Below are positions 53,430 through 63,990 of a DNA stretch of 64,000 nt, one piece after another (the stretch's first letter is position 1; every line of letters begins with the position of its first letter). The DNA is from Alloscardovia criceti DSM 17774. GTDB taxonomy: Bacteria > Actinomycetota > Actinomycetes > Actinomycetales > Bifidobacteriaceae. The notes beneath the pieces are model-generated. The model had not been told where the DNA came from, searched no databases, and was given only the letters and a program-made list of their open reading frames with translations. Location of the stretch: positions 124,001 to 188,000 of the forward strand of contig NZ_AQXR01000010.1 of the NCBI RefSeq assembly GCF_000376885.1. Direction: 5' to 3'. The translations under genes and the position numbers were made by a program.

Positions 53430-55112
53430 TTATCGCGTTAACTGCGCAAAATCTCTCAACGTGGACTGAATCTTGAGGCGACGCTTATCTGTAAGATATC
53501 CCGCCAGCAGATTTCCGCCGATATAGAAGGCCACAGAGAAAATCAGCTGCACCACAACCGCGTAAGGTAGCACGGCGTCGAAGGCAGCGCCGGACAACCA
53601 ACCGATGAGCAGTGTGACACCGCCCGGGATAAACAAAGCCACCAGCAAGAGTAGGAAAATAAAAGGAATGAGCATTTGCATCATCGTCCTACCCTGTGGG
53701 GTCTTCATCGGTTGTTCTGCGGTTGGTACTGGATACATCAGCACGGGCGAAAGCGTAGCAGAAGAGCCTATGCCGCAGAGCATCAGGCAGATTCCCACAC
53801 TTTCGATAAAAGCCAAGAACATAAAATCGATATTATTTCTAAAAATAGCCAGTGTAACCACGGTGACTATCACCTGCATAACCAGTCCCAGACAGAGCTG
53901 AAAACTACTACGGGCAAACCAATCTACGCGGCCTTTAACGCCGGAGATCGTATGCAGGATAAAAGCAGGACCATCGTAGGCTAACATATTCACGCCCAAA
54001 AAACAGATGAAGTATCCGGACATCGGAATCGCCATAAGAATCATGTCCGGCTCGCCCGAAATAGCACTCTGCGCGCCAAAGATAACCACAAAGAGCAAGG
54101 GCAGGAAGAGCGAAATGCTGTAGCGAATATCACGCGTCCAACTCGTGGCAATGCGCGCAACAACCGCACTAAACCGCCCACGTACAAAGCCGGATGCAAA
54201 CAGCCCTAAGCCATGCCCCTTCACGCGCGCATTCGTGATAACCGTACTGCCGAGCACAATATCGCGCTGCATGCACCAGTCGAAGCACCAGGCCATCAGC
54301 CACAGAGCACCCACATACAAGGCGCCACCCACGAGAAACATGATAGCGGTGTATGCGCCGGAAGCCGATAATGCCAGCGGCATGGCCACGAAATTCGCGA
54401 ACGGCGTCCATTGCAAAAGCGTACCCAGCGCTTCTACGCCGCGGTAATCCACCTGCGCAGGATCCACACCTTCCGCACCAAAAAATGAACCCACAAGGCT
54501 CATCGATTGAGACATAATAATAATGACGATGACGAAAACGGTGCTGACGATATTGCGCGCTTTTTTACTGCGCACGATGACATTGGCAGCCGTTCCCACC
54601 GTAGAGAGCAACGTCGCCGAAAACACCACAGAAAGACCCGAGGATATCACCGCTATGGCCCAAATAAAAATCTTTGCCGGCAATCCGCCTACAAAATGCG
54701 CACCCAGCATGCCCGTAAAACCGAGGAGTGCCACGAATGTCGCCACACCACTAGGCGTCAAAATGCTAGACATGATGACCGCGTTGCGAATATCACGCCG
54801 ACGCAGACCAAAGCGATACAGGTTTTTGGCGTTCACACCTTGCTGTCCAAAGGCAATCATCTGCGATATGCCCACAAAAATCACGGCGAAAGTCCACCCA
54901 ATTGCGAGATACAGCGCGCTCAGCCGCGCACCCTCCTTAGTCGGTGGCACAACCAGCGTCAACGCCCACCCGGCTACCCACGCACCCGCGATGAAGCTGA
55001 GGGCAAACATACAAGAAATGACAAAACCGATGGCTTGCCAAGCCGATTTATTGACCGTTGACATCGTCAAGGCCATTCTCAGCTTAACTACCGTCCACAC
55101 TGCTTTATTCAT
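53430..55112 (-). CDS. ABC transporter permease, large multi-span
   Basis: A 560-residue integral membrane protein with about 12 hydrophobic segments spread over its whole length, starting with one near residues 25-50 and ending with a pair near 480-535. I do not recognise the precise subfamily; it belongs with bacterial exporter permeases that pair with a single ATPase. I start it at the ATG at 55112, overlapping the ATPase stop by 8 nt, with GGGGAG upstream; a longer frame would run deep into the ATPase gene. Translational coupling with the ATPase makes the two a transporter. Substrate unknown; an exporter of a peptide, lipid or antibiotic is a guess. Confidence 0.8.
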   Translation of the reverse strand: MNKAVWTVVKLRMALTMSTVNKSAWQAIGFVISCMFALSFIAGAWVAGWALTLVVPPTKEGARLSALYLAIGWTFAVIFVGISQMIAFGQQGVNAKNLYRFGLRRRDIRNAVIMSSILTPSGVATFVALLGFTGMLGAHFVGGLPAKIFIWAIAVISSGLSVVFSATLLSTVGTAANVIVRSKKARNIVSTVFVIVIIIMSQSMSLVGSFFGAEGVDPAQVDYRGVEALGTLLQWTPFANFVAMPLALSASGAYTAIMFLVGGALYVGALWLMAWCFDWCMQRDIVLGSTVITNARVKGHGLGLFASGFVRGRFSAVVARIATSWTRDIRYSISLFLPLLFVVIFGAQSAISGEPDMILMAIPMSGYFICFLGVNMLAYDGPAFILHTISGVKGRVDWFARSSFQLCLGLVMQVIVTVVTLAIFRNNIDFMFLAFIESVGICLMLCGIGSSATLSPVLMYPVPTAEQPMKTPQGRTMMQMLIPFIFLLLLVALFIPGGVTLLIGWLSGAAFDAVLPYAVVVQLIFSVAFYIGGNLLAGYLTDKRRLKIQSTLRDFAQLTR

Positions 55113-55875
55113 GGCTCTGCTCCCCACCTTGCAACCATTCGAGGCGAGCTGCATCGTGTCGGCCACCGACGAGTTCGATAAAGCGGTCTTCCAGTTCTTC
55201 GCCAGCAGACACTTCATCCAGTGTGCCGGCGGCTCGGACCGAGCCTTCAACGATAACCGCCACATGCGAGCACATTTTTTCTACTAAGCTCATCACGTGC
55301 GAAGAAATAATCACCGTACCACCTGTGGAGACGTATTCCTTCAAAATATCCTTCAAATTGGCAGAAGACACTGGGTCCACCGCTTCAAACGGCTCATCGA
55401 GGAAGAGGATACGCGGCGCATGTATCATAGCCACCGCCAAGCAAATCTTCTTTTTCATACCCGTCGAGTAATCGGAGACGATTTTTTTCGCCGCATCCTG
55501 CAGATCGAAAGCCGCGAGCAAATCTCCAGCTCGTTTTACGACTTCATCTTTCTCCATACCACGCAGCAACCCTGCATACACGAGGAGCTGAAAGCCGGTG
55601 AGACGGTCAAAGACCTCATCAGCCTGAGGCATAACGCCCATGCGGGCACGGCAGGTATCCAAGTTATCCCACACATCTGTGCCAAAAAGGCTAACCTTAC
55701 CCGCCGTAGGCAAAAGCATGCCTGTACACATCTGCAAGGTCGTGGTTTTACCGGCGCCATTCGGTCCCACGAGTCCGTAGAAGGCACCTGCAGGAATTTC
55801 TAAATCGATAGCATTGACGGCTGTTTTTTGTCCGAAAGTTTTTGTCAGCCCTGACAAGGATAGTGCGGAAGTCAT
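55105..55875 (-). CDS. ABC transporter ATP-binding protein (exporter type)
   Basis: A 256-residue cytoplasmic ATPase. Walker A is GPNGAGKTTTLQM (about 37-49), Q-loop MGVMPQADEVF, Walker B ILFLDEPFEAVDP and switch IISSHVMSLVEK. The ABC signature reads YSTGMKKK rather than LSGGQ, a variation seen in ABC-2/CcmA-type exporter ATPases. ATG has AGGAG 6 nt upstream. The permease gene overlaps its end. Confidence 0.9.
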   Translation of the reverse strand: MTSALSLSGLTKTFGQKTAVNAIDLEIPAGAFYGLVGPNGAGKTTTLQMCTGMLLPTAGKVSLFGTDVWDNLDTCRARMGVMPQADEVFDRLTGFQLLVYAGLLRGMEKDEVVKRAGDLLAAFDLQDAAKKIVSDYSTGMKKKICLAVAMIHAPRILFLDEPFEAVDPVSSANLKDILKEYVSTGGTVIISSHVMSLVEKMCSHVAVIVEGSVRAAGTLDEVSAGEELEDRFIELVGGRHDAARLEWLQGGEQSHE

Positions 55876-55958
55876 TTTTTACTCCTATTTTTCTTCTCTT
55901 AGGCACCATCTTACAGGGTGTCTCGCACCAGAGCCCCCATCTGGCAGAAGTATGAGAA

Positions 55959-55983
55959 AGGGGAAGCAGTGTATGCTTCCCCT
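55959..55983 (-). terminator. Terminator of ohr
   Basis: Arms 55959-55968 and 55974-55983 form a 10-bp stem with a 5-nt loop; leftward it is followed by CTTTCTC. It lies between the ohr stop and the next gene's start. Confidence 0.6.
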
Positions 55984-56021
55984 CAGCGTTCAATCTTCTA
56001 TGAAATTGTCATAATGAGAGC

Positions 56022-56447
56022 TTACAGCGACTCCACCGCCACGACTTCCACAGGAATATTACCTGCAGTAGCCTTGGAATAAGGGCAAATAGTATGAGCC
56101 AAATCGGCCAGCTCCTGGACCTGGCTCAGCTCTAATTCTGGGACGAAGACTTCGATTTTGGCGCTCAAATTCACTCCATTGTCATCGTCGACGAGGGTGA
56201 CATTCGTACGTACCTTAGACTTCATAATGGTCATGCCATTGACGCGCTTCTGCTTGGCTGCCACCATCAAAGCGCTTTGGTAGCAGGCTCCCCAGCCGAC
56301 TGCGAAGAGCTGCTCTGGATTGACGCCTTCGCCTGTGCCACCCATTTCTGCGGGAGCGGAAATATCGAATTCAGCTGAAGGATTTTCGGTGGTTGCGTGA
56401 CCTGCTCGTCCTCCAGTAACTGTTGCTACTGCTGTATATGTAACCAT
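56022..56447 (-). CDS. ohr: Organic hydroperoxide resistance protein (Ohr/OsmC)
   Basis: Ohr reduces organic hydroperoxides using a pair of active-site cysteines. The 141 residues have the Ohr landmarks: AVATVTGGRAGHATT, NPEQLFAVGWGACYQSAL with the peroxidatic Cys (about 55), and HTICPYSKATAGNIPVEV with the resolving Cys (about 119). Length is typical. ATG has AAAGGAG upstream. It stands alone between the ABC transporter and dnaG, without an OhrR regulator beside it. For a microaerophile or anaerobe it would be a stand-alone peroxide defence. Confidence 0.93.
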   Translation of the reverse strand: MVTYTAVATVTGGRAGHATTENPSAEFDISAPAEMGGTGEGVNPEQLFAVGWGACYQSALMVAAKQKRVNGMTIMKSKVRTNVTLVDDDNGVNLSAKIEVFVPELELSQVQELADLAHTICPYSKATAGNIPVEVVAVESL

Positions 56448-56640
56448 TGCGCATACTCCTTTGCATTTGTGTGGTTGCCCTTTCTATTTTACGTCACAGT
56501 TCAAGCAACGAAAAGTATGAGCACTTCCCGTAAACGTGTGTAGAACCCTGTAATTTCAAGGTTTTCACGCAGATGCAATACGATGCGGAGATGAAAAATA
56601 TGTAGGAAATCTCACATTCCTGCACTTGCAACGCTCACAA

Positions 56641-58680
56641 CTAACGCAACGTACCAGCCAAACCGTCCGCACGCAGTTTTTCCAGCTCCGTGATGCGCTT
56701 CAAATAATCCAATTTCTGTGCCTCATCGGTGGCACGGTTCATATGCAGTCGTAGCTGAGCGATGCCGCGCATAATATCCGCATCCACCAGCCTACCCGCC
56801 ATTTGCGTGGCAAACTCCACCTGAGCCGGGCTAGGCAGAGGAGCCCCACCCTGAGCCGCTCCTTGAGATTGGCGCGAAGAGGCGGTGGCATCGTCTTCTT
56901 GAGGAATGGGCAACTGCATGACGGCGAGATCGTCGATCACCGGCTTGAGCATCTCGCCGGCCGCCTTCGTCAGATTATGAATCCACAAACCGGCGGTGAC
57001 ATCGCGCCCTGGTAAACCACCGGCCACCACGATGGCGCGGAATAAATCCCGAAACACGGGAATGGAGAAGGTTGATTCGGTCATGCGCTCAAAAATTTGA
57101 GCATGCAGAGCCCACGGCATTTGGACGAGAATCGCCATCATCTGCTGCTCTGTGGCAAAGATCGCATCATCGACACGGTAGTAATTCTGATTCGACACAT
57201 TGTAGCGCTCTAAAGCCTTGCGATCTTGAGCCGTTGTAAAATCTGGCTGATCGCGTCGGTTCACCTGTCCAAAGCTGTGTGGTTGAGCATAGGCATCCTC
57301 ATTACGCACATGCTGGCTGCGTCTGCGCTGCTGAATGGTCGTGCGCATGGTGCGTATATCGATGCCGATGTCTCGGGCAGCATTGCGCGCATACTCGTCC
57401 AGCAAGGAGGGATCGCGTAATTGAGCGATAATCTGAGCCACGGCTTGCATAGCTCCCACACGCCCGGCCGTGTATTGCGTATCAAAACGAGAAATAATGG
57501 TGTGAATCACCCAGTCTACGAGCGGTTGCTTGGAATCCACCAGTTGGCGCACTGCTTCATCTCCGTACTGGATGCGCAAATCACAAGGGTCCAGATTATC
57601 GCGTGCAATGGCCACGAAGGTCTGCGAAAGAAAAGCATTATCCAGTTGGAAGGCACGTAAAGCCGCCTTCTGTCCTGCGGCATCGCCATCAAAGGTGAAG
57701 ACCACCCCGGAGCCCTGCGTTGGGCCAACGAGACGGAAGCCATTCAAGGTGGAATCAGAAATAAGACGGCGGATAACCTTGGCATGCTCCATACCGAAAG
57801 CCGTACCACAGGTGGCCACAGCATTGGTAATGCCCGCCAAATGGCACGCCATTACATCCGTGTACCCTTCCACTACCACGACTTGATGCTTGTCTGCAAT
57901 GGTATTTTTCGCTAAATCGATGCCATACAGTACACGATTTTTGTGATACAAAGCCGTATCGGGCGTATTGATATATTTGCCCGGGTTTGAGTCATCTTCG
58001 TAAAGTTTTCGCGCCCCAAAACCGATGACCTGACCCGTCGTGTCGCGAATAGGCCAGGTCACCCGTCCGCGGAAATAATCATAAGCGCCACCACGCTGAT
58101 TTGCGCGCGCAAGTCCCGCCTCAATCATCTCCTGGTAGGTAAATCCCAGAGAAGACAGGTGACGCACTAGCTCATCCCAACCACGTGGCGCGTATCCGCA
58201 GCCAAAATGCTCGCAATCGGCCTGACTAAAATTGCGCCCATCCAGCAAGCGTCGAGCGGGCAAAGCCTCGGCACTCATCAATTGCGCCATAAAGAATTTT
58301 TGAGCCTGAGCTGTGGCTTCTAGCAAACGCGAGCGCGTCACCTTATGCGCGCCGTCTGAGTGCGCGGATTGTGACTGATCAAAATGCAGCTCGATATGGT
58401 AGCGGTCGGCTAAAAATTGGACCGCTTCGGGGAATTCTATGCCTTCGGAACGCTGAACGTATTCGAATACATCGCCGCCCAGCCCGCATCCGAAACATTT
58501 CCAGCGATTATTGACGGTACTGACATGGAAGCTGGGCGTTTTTTCATCATGGAAAGGACATAAGCCTTTATAAGCACTAGCTCCGGCATTTTGTAAATTG
58601 ACTTTGGCGGAAACGATGTCATATAAATCTGCAGCTTCGCGAACTCTTTCGATGTCCTCCTTAATAATGCGTCCTGGCAT
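56641..58680 (-). CDS. dnaG: DNA primase
   Basis: DnaG makes RNA primers at the replication fork. The 679-residue protein has the CHC2 zinc domain (C41, H44, C62, C65 in CPFHDEKTPSFH ... WKCFGCGLGGD), the primase core with ARRLLDGR and GYAPRGWDELV, and the TOPRIM domain with VVVEGYTDVMAC and FTFDGDAAGQKAALRAF. The C-terminal helicase-binding region is divergent, with a Gln/Arg-rich stretch near 455-490. I start at ATG 58680, preceded by GGGGGAG at short spacing; an upstream in-frame ATG would add 48 residues not found in primases. Confidence 0.95.
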   Translation of the reverse strand: MPGRIIKEDIERVREAADLYDIVSAKVNLQNAGASAYKGLCPFHDEKTPSFHVSTVNNRWKCFGCGLGGDVFEYVQRSEGIEFPEAVQFLADRYHIELHFDQSQSAHSDGAHKVTRSRLLEATAQAQKFFMAQLMSAEALPARRLLDGRNFSQADCEHFGCGYAPRGWDELVRHLSSLGFTYQEMIEAGLARANQRGGAYDYFRGRVTWPIRDTTGQVIGFGARKLYEDDSNPGKYINTPDTALYHKNRVLYGIDLAKNTIADKHQVVVVEGYTDVMACHLAGITNAVATCGTAFGMEHAKVIRRLISDSTLNGFRLVGPTQGSGVVFTFDGDAAGQKAALRAFQLDNAFLSQTFVAIARDNLDPCDLRIQYGDEAVRQLVDSKQPLVDWVIHTIISRFDTQYTAGRVGAMQAVAQIIAQLRDPSLLDEYARNAARDIGIDIRTMRTTIQQRRRSQHVRNEDAYAQPHSFGQVNRRDQPDFTTAQDRKALERYNVSNQNYYRVDDAIFATEQQMMAILVQMPWALHAQIFERMTESTFSIPVFRDLFRAIVVAGGLPGRDVTAGLWIHNLTKAAGEMLKPVIDDLAVMQLPIPQEDDATASSRQSQGAAQGGAPLPSPAQVEFATQMAGRLVDADIMRGIAQLRLHMNRATDEAQKLDYLKRITELEKLRADGLAGTLR

Positions 58681-58951
58681 CGCTCCCCCACACTGTCGCT
58701 CGAATATGTCCTTTAACTTTACCTCACGCGCCCGCCTGTTTGCCCACAGAATACCCGAGAAAATTTCGCACGGATATGCATACTTTTGAAATTTTTTCAA
58801 GCATATCCAGCTATGTTTCCTCAATATTTCTCATTTAATGAACACGAAACAAATTCTGTAACCTAATTAGGCTTTCATATAGACAATCTAACCGAACTTG
58901 CACAAGCATATTCGCAGAAGGTATTGCACTGGCAGCACTGGAAGGATGTCT

Positions 58952-61609
58952 ATGACATATTTAAAAACCATCGAAGCTGATAATTCAACGTTTGAATATT
59001 ACGATATTCGTGAAGCCTGCTCTGAAAAGGGCGTAGATGTTGCTCGTCTGCCCTACACCTTAAGAATTCTTCTTGAAAGTTTGCTCAGAAAAAGCGATGG
59101 AAGCTCCGATGCCCAAGCTGCTATCGATAATCTCATCCGTTACGATGCTTCGGCTCCTCAGGGAGAAATTCCCTTCAAGCCAAGCCGCATTGTTTTGCAA
59201 GACTTTACAGGCGTGCCTGTGGTAGTGGATTTGGCGTCTATGCGCGACGCCATTGTGGCACATGGTGGTAATGCCGAGGATATTAATCCGGAGATTCCTG
59301 TAGATCTCGTCATTGATCACAGCGTTCAGGTGGATGTATCCGGTTGTGCGGATGCTTTGCCGCTGAATATGCAGCGTGAATTTGAGCGCAATAATGAGCG
59401 TTATGAGTTTTTGAAGTGGGCGGAAGAGTCCTTTGATAATTATCGCGTTGTACCACCTGCTACGGGCATTATCCACCAGGTGAATATTGAGTTCTTGAGC
59501 GATGTCATCTTACATAAGGATGGCGTGGCCTATCCAGACTCCATGTTTGGTACGGATAGCCATACCACCATGATTAATGGCATCGGCGTGCTGGGCTGGG
59601 GCGTAGGTGGCATCGAGGCCGAGGCGGCTATGCTCGGCGAAGCCTCCTACTTCCCTGTGCCAGAGGTAATTGGCGTGCATTTAACGGGTGAGCTGCCGAA
59701 AACAGCCACGGCTACGGATTTGGCCTTGCGCATTACCAATCTGCTGCGTCAGGTCAATGTCGTGGGCAAATTCGTGGAGTACTTTGGTGACGGCTTGGCA
59801 AGCTTGGGTCTTGCCGACCGCGCAACGATTGCAAATATGGCGCCAGAGTATGGCGCAACCTGCGGCTACTTCCCTATCGATGATGAAACCCTACGCTACA
59901 TGCAGCTGACAAACCGCAGCGAGTCCACTATTGCACTAGTGGACAGTTATGCGAAGGCCAATGCATTGTTCTACGATCCAGATCACGCGCCGGTGTACAC
60001 CCACGTGGTAGAGCTGGATTTGAGCACGGTTATTCCAAGCATTTCCGGACCGAAGCGTCCGCAGGATTTGATTTCGCTCGCCGATGCCCAGCAAACCTTC
60101 CGTAAAAGCCTGACACGTGAAGCGGGCGTGCAGGGCTTTGGCTTGGGTAGCGATGAAATCAACAAAAAAGCTACGGTGCGCATCAATGACACAGATTATG
60201 AAGTAAAAACAGGTCATGTGGCCATCGCCGCTATCACCTCCTGTACCAACACCTCCAATCCGTACGTGCTGATGAGCGCAGGTTTGCTGGCGCGCAATGC
60301 CGTGAATAAGGGCTTGCAAGTAGAACCAACGGTAAAGACTTCACTCGCCCCGGGTAGCAAGGTCGTCACGGATTATTTGAGGAATTCTGGATTGCAAGCA
60401 TATCTCGACCAGCTAGGCTTCCAAGTTGTGGGCTATGGCTGCACGACCTGTATCGGAAATTCCGGTCCACTCGGTCCAGAAATTTCACAGGTCATCCAGG
60501 ATAACGATTTGCTCGTCAGCGCAGTGTTGTCGGGAAACAGAAACTTTGAAGGTCGCATTAATCCGCTGGTTAAGGCGAATTTCCTGGCTAGCCCCCCACT
60601 AGTTGTGGCGTATGCTTTGGCGGGCACCACGGATATCGACCTGACCCAGGACGCTTTGGGCACAGACCCAGGCGGCAATCCTGTGTATTTGCAAGATATT
60701 ATGCCGGACCAGTCCGAAGTGGAGCAGTTTGTACAAAAATTTGTCACCCGTGAACTCTTCGAGGACGAGTACAGCCGCGTATTTGATGACAACCCTCAGT
60801 GGAATGCCATCGAAACAGTGTCCAGCGAAACCTACGCATGGAACGCATCCTCCACCTATATCCAAAATCCTCCATATTTCGAGCATCTCGAAGATCCAAT
60901 TGGCGTGAAGCCGTTGAAGGATTTGCGCGTGCTTGCCAAGTTTGGTGATACCGTCACCACCGACCACATTTCACCGGCGGGTGCCATAGCACTCAATAGC
61001 CCAGCGGGTCAGTATTTGACCGAGCATAATGTGGCACATCGCGATTTCAATTCCTACGGCAGCCGCCGCGGAAATCACGAGGTGATGATGCGCGGAACCT
61101 TCGGAAATATTCGTATCAAGAACGAGCTCGCTCAAGGCAAGGTGGGCGGATACACCGCGTATGATTCGCAGATTATCCCTATTTACGATGCGGCTATGGC
61201 ATACAAGGCTCAGGGTGTGGGCACCGTGGTTATCGCTGGTAAGGATTACGGCATGGGTTCGTCTCGCGATTGGGCGGCTAAGGGTGCCGGACTTTTAGGT
61301 GTGAAGGCGATTATTGCCGAAAGCTTCGAACGCATTCACCGTTCCAATCTGGTGATGATGGGTATTTTGCCTCTGCAATTCTTGGAGGGACAATCAGCGC
61401 AAAGCTTAGGCCTCAACGGCACGGAAAGCTTCGATATCGCACTGAGTGAGGATCCTCAGATTCACGACATCGTCGATGTCACGGCCACCCGCGACGACGC
61501 CACGATTCAATTCCAAGCACTCGTACGTTTTGATGCGAAGGCGGATATTGCTTACTACAAGAATGGCGGAATTCTGCCAATGGTTGTTCGTAAAAAGTTA
61601 GGAGCATAA
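58952..61609 (+). CDS. acn: Aconitate hydratase
   Basis: Aconitase isomerises citrate to isocitrate with a [4Fe-4S] cluster. The 885-residue protein is of the AcnA/IRP type: [19 protein letters not shown] at the start, [21 protein letters not shown], cluster ligands C431 ([10 protein letters not shown]) and C497/C500 ([14 protein letters not shown]), and the C-terminal swivel domain with [19 protein letters not shown] and [15 protein letters not shown] chose ATG 58952, with AAGGA 5 nt upstream. The citrate synthase start abuts its stop codon, so acn-gltA-icd is one operon. Confidence 0.96.
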   Translation: MTYLKTIEADNSTFEYYDIREACSEKGVDVARLPYTLRILLESLLRKSDGSSDAQAAIDNLIRYDASAPQGEIPFKPSRIVLQDFTGVPVVVDLASMRDAIVAHGGNAEDINPEIPVDLVIDHSVQVDVSGCADALPLNMQREFERNNERYEFLKWAEESFDNYRVVPPATGIIHQVNIEFLSDVILHKDGVAYPDSMFGTDSHTTMINGIGVLGWGVGGIEAEAAMLGEASYFPVPEVIGVHLTGELPKTATATDLALRITNLLRQVNVVGKFVEYFGDGLASLGLADRATIANMAPEYGATCGYFPIDDETLRYMQLTNRSESTIALVDSYAKANALFYDPDHAPVYTHVVELDLSTVIPSISGPKRPQDLISLADAQQTFRKSLTREAGVQGFGLGSDEINKKATVRINDTDYEVKTGHVAIAAITSCTNTSNPYVLMSAGLLARNAVNKGLQVEPTVKTSLAPGSKVVTDYLRNSGLQAYLDQLGFQVVGYGCTTCIGNSGPLGPEISQVIQDNDLLVSAVLSGNRNFEGRINPLVKANFLASPPLVVAYALAGTTDIDLTQDALGTDPGGNPVYLQDIMPDQSEVEQFVQKFVTRELFEDEYSRVFDDNPQWNAIETVSSETYAWNASSTYIQNPPYFEHLEDPIGVKPLKDLRVLAKFGDTVTTDHISPAGAIALNSPAGQYLTEHNVAHRDFNSYGSRRGNHEVMMRGTFGNIRIKNELAQGKVGGYTAYDSQIIPIYDAAMAYKAQGVGTVVIAGKDYGMGSSRDWAAKGAGLLGVKAIIAESFERIHRSNLVMMGILPLQFLEGQSAQSLGLNGTESFDIALSEDPQIHDIVDVTATRDDATIQFQALVRFDAKADIAYYKNGGILPMVVRKKLGA

Positions 61610-62752
61610 ATGACTAACTCGACTCCACAAACCACTCTCAAAGACAGCGGCCTCAAAGATACCGTGGCGTGTCAGACACGCATTAGTTCGATTATCGATG
61701 ATCAACTGTCCTACGCCGGTTACAATATTTCCGAACTGATGGACAATAATGCCAGCTTTGAAGAGGTTATTTATCTGCTGTGGAATTTGCATTTGCCTAC
61801 GCAGATTGAGCTGAATCATTTCGTCAAGGAATTGCGTGCCAACTACGAAATTTCCGATGCCGTCGAGCAATGCATTCTTATCCAGTCACGTCGTCATTTG
61901 CATCCGATGAGCGTGCTGCGTTCCACCGTCAGCCTTTTAGGCGTGTACAACGTGCAAGCCGAAGATACCTCTGTAGAGGCACGGTACGGTCAAAGCATCC
62001 AGCTGATGGCAAAAATTCCGACGATTATCGCCACCTTTACGCGGCTACGTCAGGGCTTGTCTCCTATTGCGCCGCGTCAAGATCTGGGTTTTGCAGCAAA
62101 CTTCCTCTATATGCTCAACGGTAAAGAGCCTGAGCCTTTGCAGGAAGAGGCGTTAAACAAGGCTCTGATTTTGCATGCCGATCATGAGCTCAATGCTTCC
62201 ACCTTTGCAGCTCGCGTCTGTGCATCCACCTTGAGCGATATCTACTCCTGTGTCACCACCGCCATCGGCACCTTGAAGGGACCTTTGCATGGTGGCGCGA
62301 ACGAGCGTGTGTTTGAAATGCTCAAGGAAATTCGCGAGCAGGGCGATGTCTCCGGATATTTGCAGCGCAAGTTGAATTCTGAAGAAAAGATCATGGGCTT
62401 TGGTCATCGTGTGTACAAAACTCAAGATCCGCGCGAAAAATATCTGCGCGCTATGGCCGAGCAGCTGACCAAGGATACGGATGATGAGATTTACTATCAG
62501 CTGTCCTTGGAAATCGAAGATTATATGAAGCATACGAAGGGTTTGATCCCCAATGTGGACTTCTACTCCGCTACGGTGTATCACAGCTTGGGCATTGACC
62601 GTCATATTTTCACCTTGATTTTTGCAATGAGCCGCGTATCCGGATGGATTGCGCATATTCAAGAGCAGCAGAAAAATAATAAGCTCATTCGCCCACGCTC
62701 GCAGTATGTGGGTGCAACGGGACTAGAGTACATTCCTATTGGAAAGAGATAA
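61610..62752 (+). CDS. gltA: Citrate synthase
   Basis: Citrate synthase condenses oxaloacetate with acetyl-CoA. The 380 residues fit the short, type I-like form of Gram-positives, with catalytic His in [23 protein letters not shown], and the catalytic Asp in [11 protein letters not shown]. The ATG begins directly after the acn stop codon, with TAGGAG inside the end of acn, so translation is coupled. No other TCA enzymes beyond acn and icd are in this window, which suggests a biosynthetic branch to 2-oxoglutarate and glutamate. Confidence 0.95.
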   Translation: MTNSTPQTTLKDSGLKDTVACQTRISSIIDDQLSYAGYNISELMDNNASFEEVIYLLWNLHLPTQIELNHFVKELRANYEISDAVEQCILIQSRRHLHPMSVLRSTVSLLGVYNVQAEDTSVEARYGQSIQLMAKIPTIIATFTRLRQGLSPIAPRQDLGFAANFLYMLNGKEPEPLQEEALNKALILHADHELNASTFAARVCASTLSDIYSCVTTAIGTLKGPLHGGANERVFEMLKEIREQGDVSGYLQRKLNSEEKIMGFGHRVYKTQDPREKYLRAMAEQLTKDTDDEIYYQLSLEIEDYMKHTKGLIPNVDFYSATVYHSLGIDRHIFTLIFAMSRVSGWIAHIQEQQKNNKLIRPRSQYVGATGLEYIPIGKR

Positions 62753-62754
62753 GC

Positions 62755-63930
62755 ATGACTTTAATTCGTATGGATGAGGGCAAACTGGTCGTTCCGAATG
62801 ATCCAACCATTGGATACATCGAAGGTGACGGCATCGGCGCAGATATTTGGACCAGCGCTCAACGTGTGTTTGATGCCGCTGTACAAGTCGTCTCACAGGG
62901 CCAGCGCTCTGTGCAGTGGACGGAGCTATTGGCGGGCAAGAAGGCGCGTGCACAGGTGGGAACCAGCTTGCCGGAGGACACCATTACCGCTATTAAAAAC
63001 AGCATGGTGGCCATTAAGGGGCCACTGGAAACGCCGGTAGGTGAAGGCATTCGCTCCTTGAATGTGGCATTGCGTCAGGAATTGGATTTGTTTGCGTGCG
63101 TACGCCCAGTACGTTATTTCCCGGGCATCGAAAGCCCTCTGAAGAATCCTGAAAAAACGGATATCACCATTTTTAGGGAAAATACGGAGGATATTTATGC
63201 GGGTATCGAATGGGAAGCGGACACGGATGAAGTGCGCACCGTTATCGGCTTTCTGCAGCACACCATGCATGTAACGAAGATTCGTTTCCCTCACAGCAGC
63301 AGCATTGGCATTAAGCCAATTTCTCGCGAAGGTAGCGAAAGATTAATTCGCAGTGCCATCGAGTATGCGCTGGATAAGGGCTTGCGTCACGTCACGTTGG
63401 TGCATAAAGGCAATATTCAGAAGTTTACGGAGGGCGGCTTCCGCAAGTGGGGTTACGAGCTGGCGGAGCGCGAATTTGCCGATGAATTAGCTAGTGGCAA
63501 GCTGGAGATAAACGATATCATCGCCGATAATTTCCTGCAGCAGATCCTGTTAAAGCCGGAACGCTTCGATGTGGTGGCTTTGACAAATCTCAATGGTGAT
63601 TATGCGAGCGATGCTTTGGCGGCCCAGGTGGGTGGCATCGGCATTTCACCAGGTGCAAATATCAACTATCATACGGGTCACGCCATTTTCGAGGCGACCC
63701 ACGGTACGGCCCCGGATATTGCAGGCAAGAATATAGCTAACCCCAGCTCTTTGTTGCTATCCGGGTGCATGATGTTTGACTATATCGGCTGGAAAGATGT
63801 GGCCGATGCCATCCGTACGGCCTTGGAAAAGACGTTCGCAGATGGTCAATTCACCACGGATCTCGCCGATGGCGTGCACGAGCCCTTGAGCACGACGGCT
63901 TTTGCTCAGGCGATTATTGCACATCTCTAA
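62755..63930 (+). CDS. icd: Isocitrate dehydrogenase, predicted NAD-dependent
   Basis: Icd oxidises isocitrate to 2-oxoglutarate. The 391 residues carry YIEGDGIGADIW, ETPVGEGIRSLNVALRQELDLFACVRP (S101 matching the regulatory serine of E. coli Icd), and DNFLQQILLKPE. In the cofactor loop HGTAPDIAGKNIANP, the positions equal to E. coli K344, Y345 and V351 are D321, I322 and A328; the first two changes are those known to replace NADP by NAD preference. The Tyr/Arg pair near the E. coli C-terminus (Y391, R395) also seems absent. The ATG lies 2 nt after the gltA stop. A hairpin ends the operon. Confidence 0.93.
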   Translation: MTLIRMDEGKLVVPNDPTIGYIEGDGIGADIWTSAQRVFDAAVQVVSQGQRSVQWTELLAGKKARAQVGTSLPEDTITAIKNSMVAIKGPLETPVGEGIRSLNVALRQELDLFACVRPVRYFPGIESPLKNPEKTDITIFRENTEDIYAGIEWEADTDEVRTVIGFLQHTMHVTKIRFPHSSSIGIKPISREGSERLIRSAIEYALDKGLRHVTLVHKGNIQKFTEGGFRKWGYELAEREFADELASGKLEINDIIADNFLQQILLKPERFDVVALTNLNGDYASDALAAQVGGIGISPGANINYHTGHAIFEATHGTAPDIAGKNIANPSSLLLSGCMMFDYIGWKDVADAIRTALEKTFADGQFTTDLADGVHEPLSTTAFAQAIIAHL

Positions 63931-63952
63931 GCCCTTGCGTTCTATAAACTCC

Positions 63953-63990
63953 GTGCCCGGTGTGATGCTGAAAAACATCAGACCGGGCAC
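63953..63990 (+). terminator. Terminator of the acn-gltA-icd operon
   Basis: Arms 63953-63967 and 63976-63990 pair over 15 bp with one mismatch and an 8-nt loop, followed only by CTGTTTAT, a poor T-run. Confidence 0.65.
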
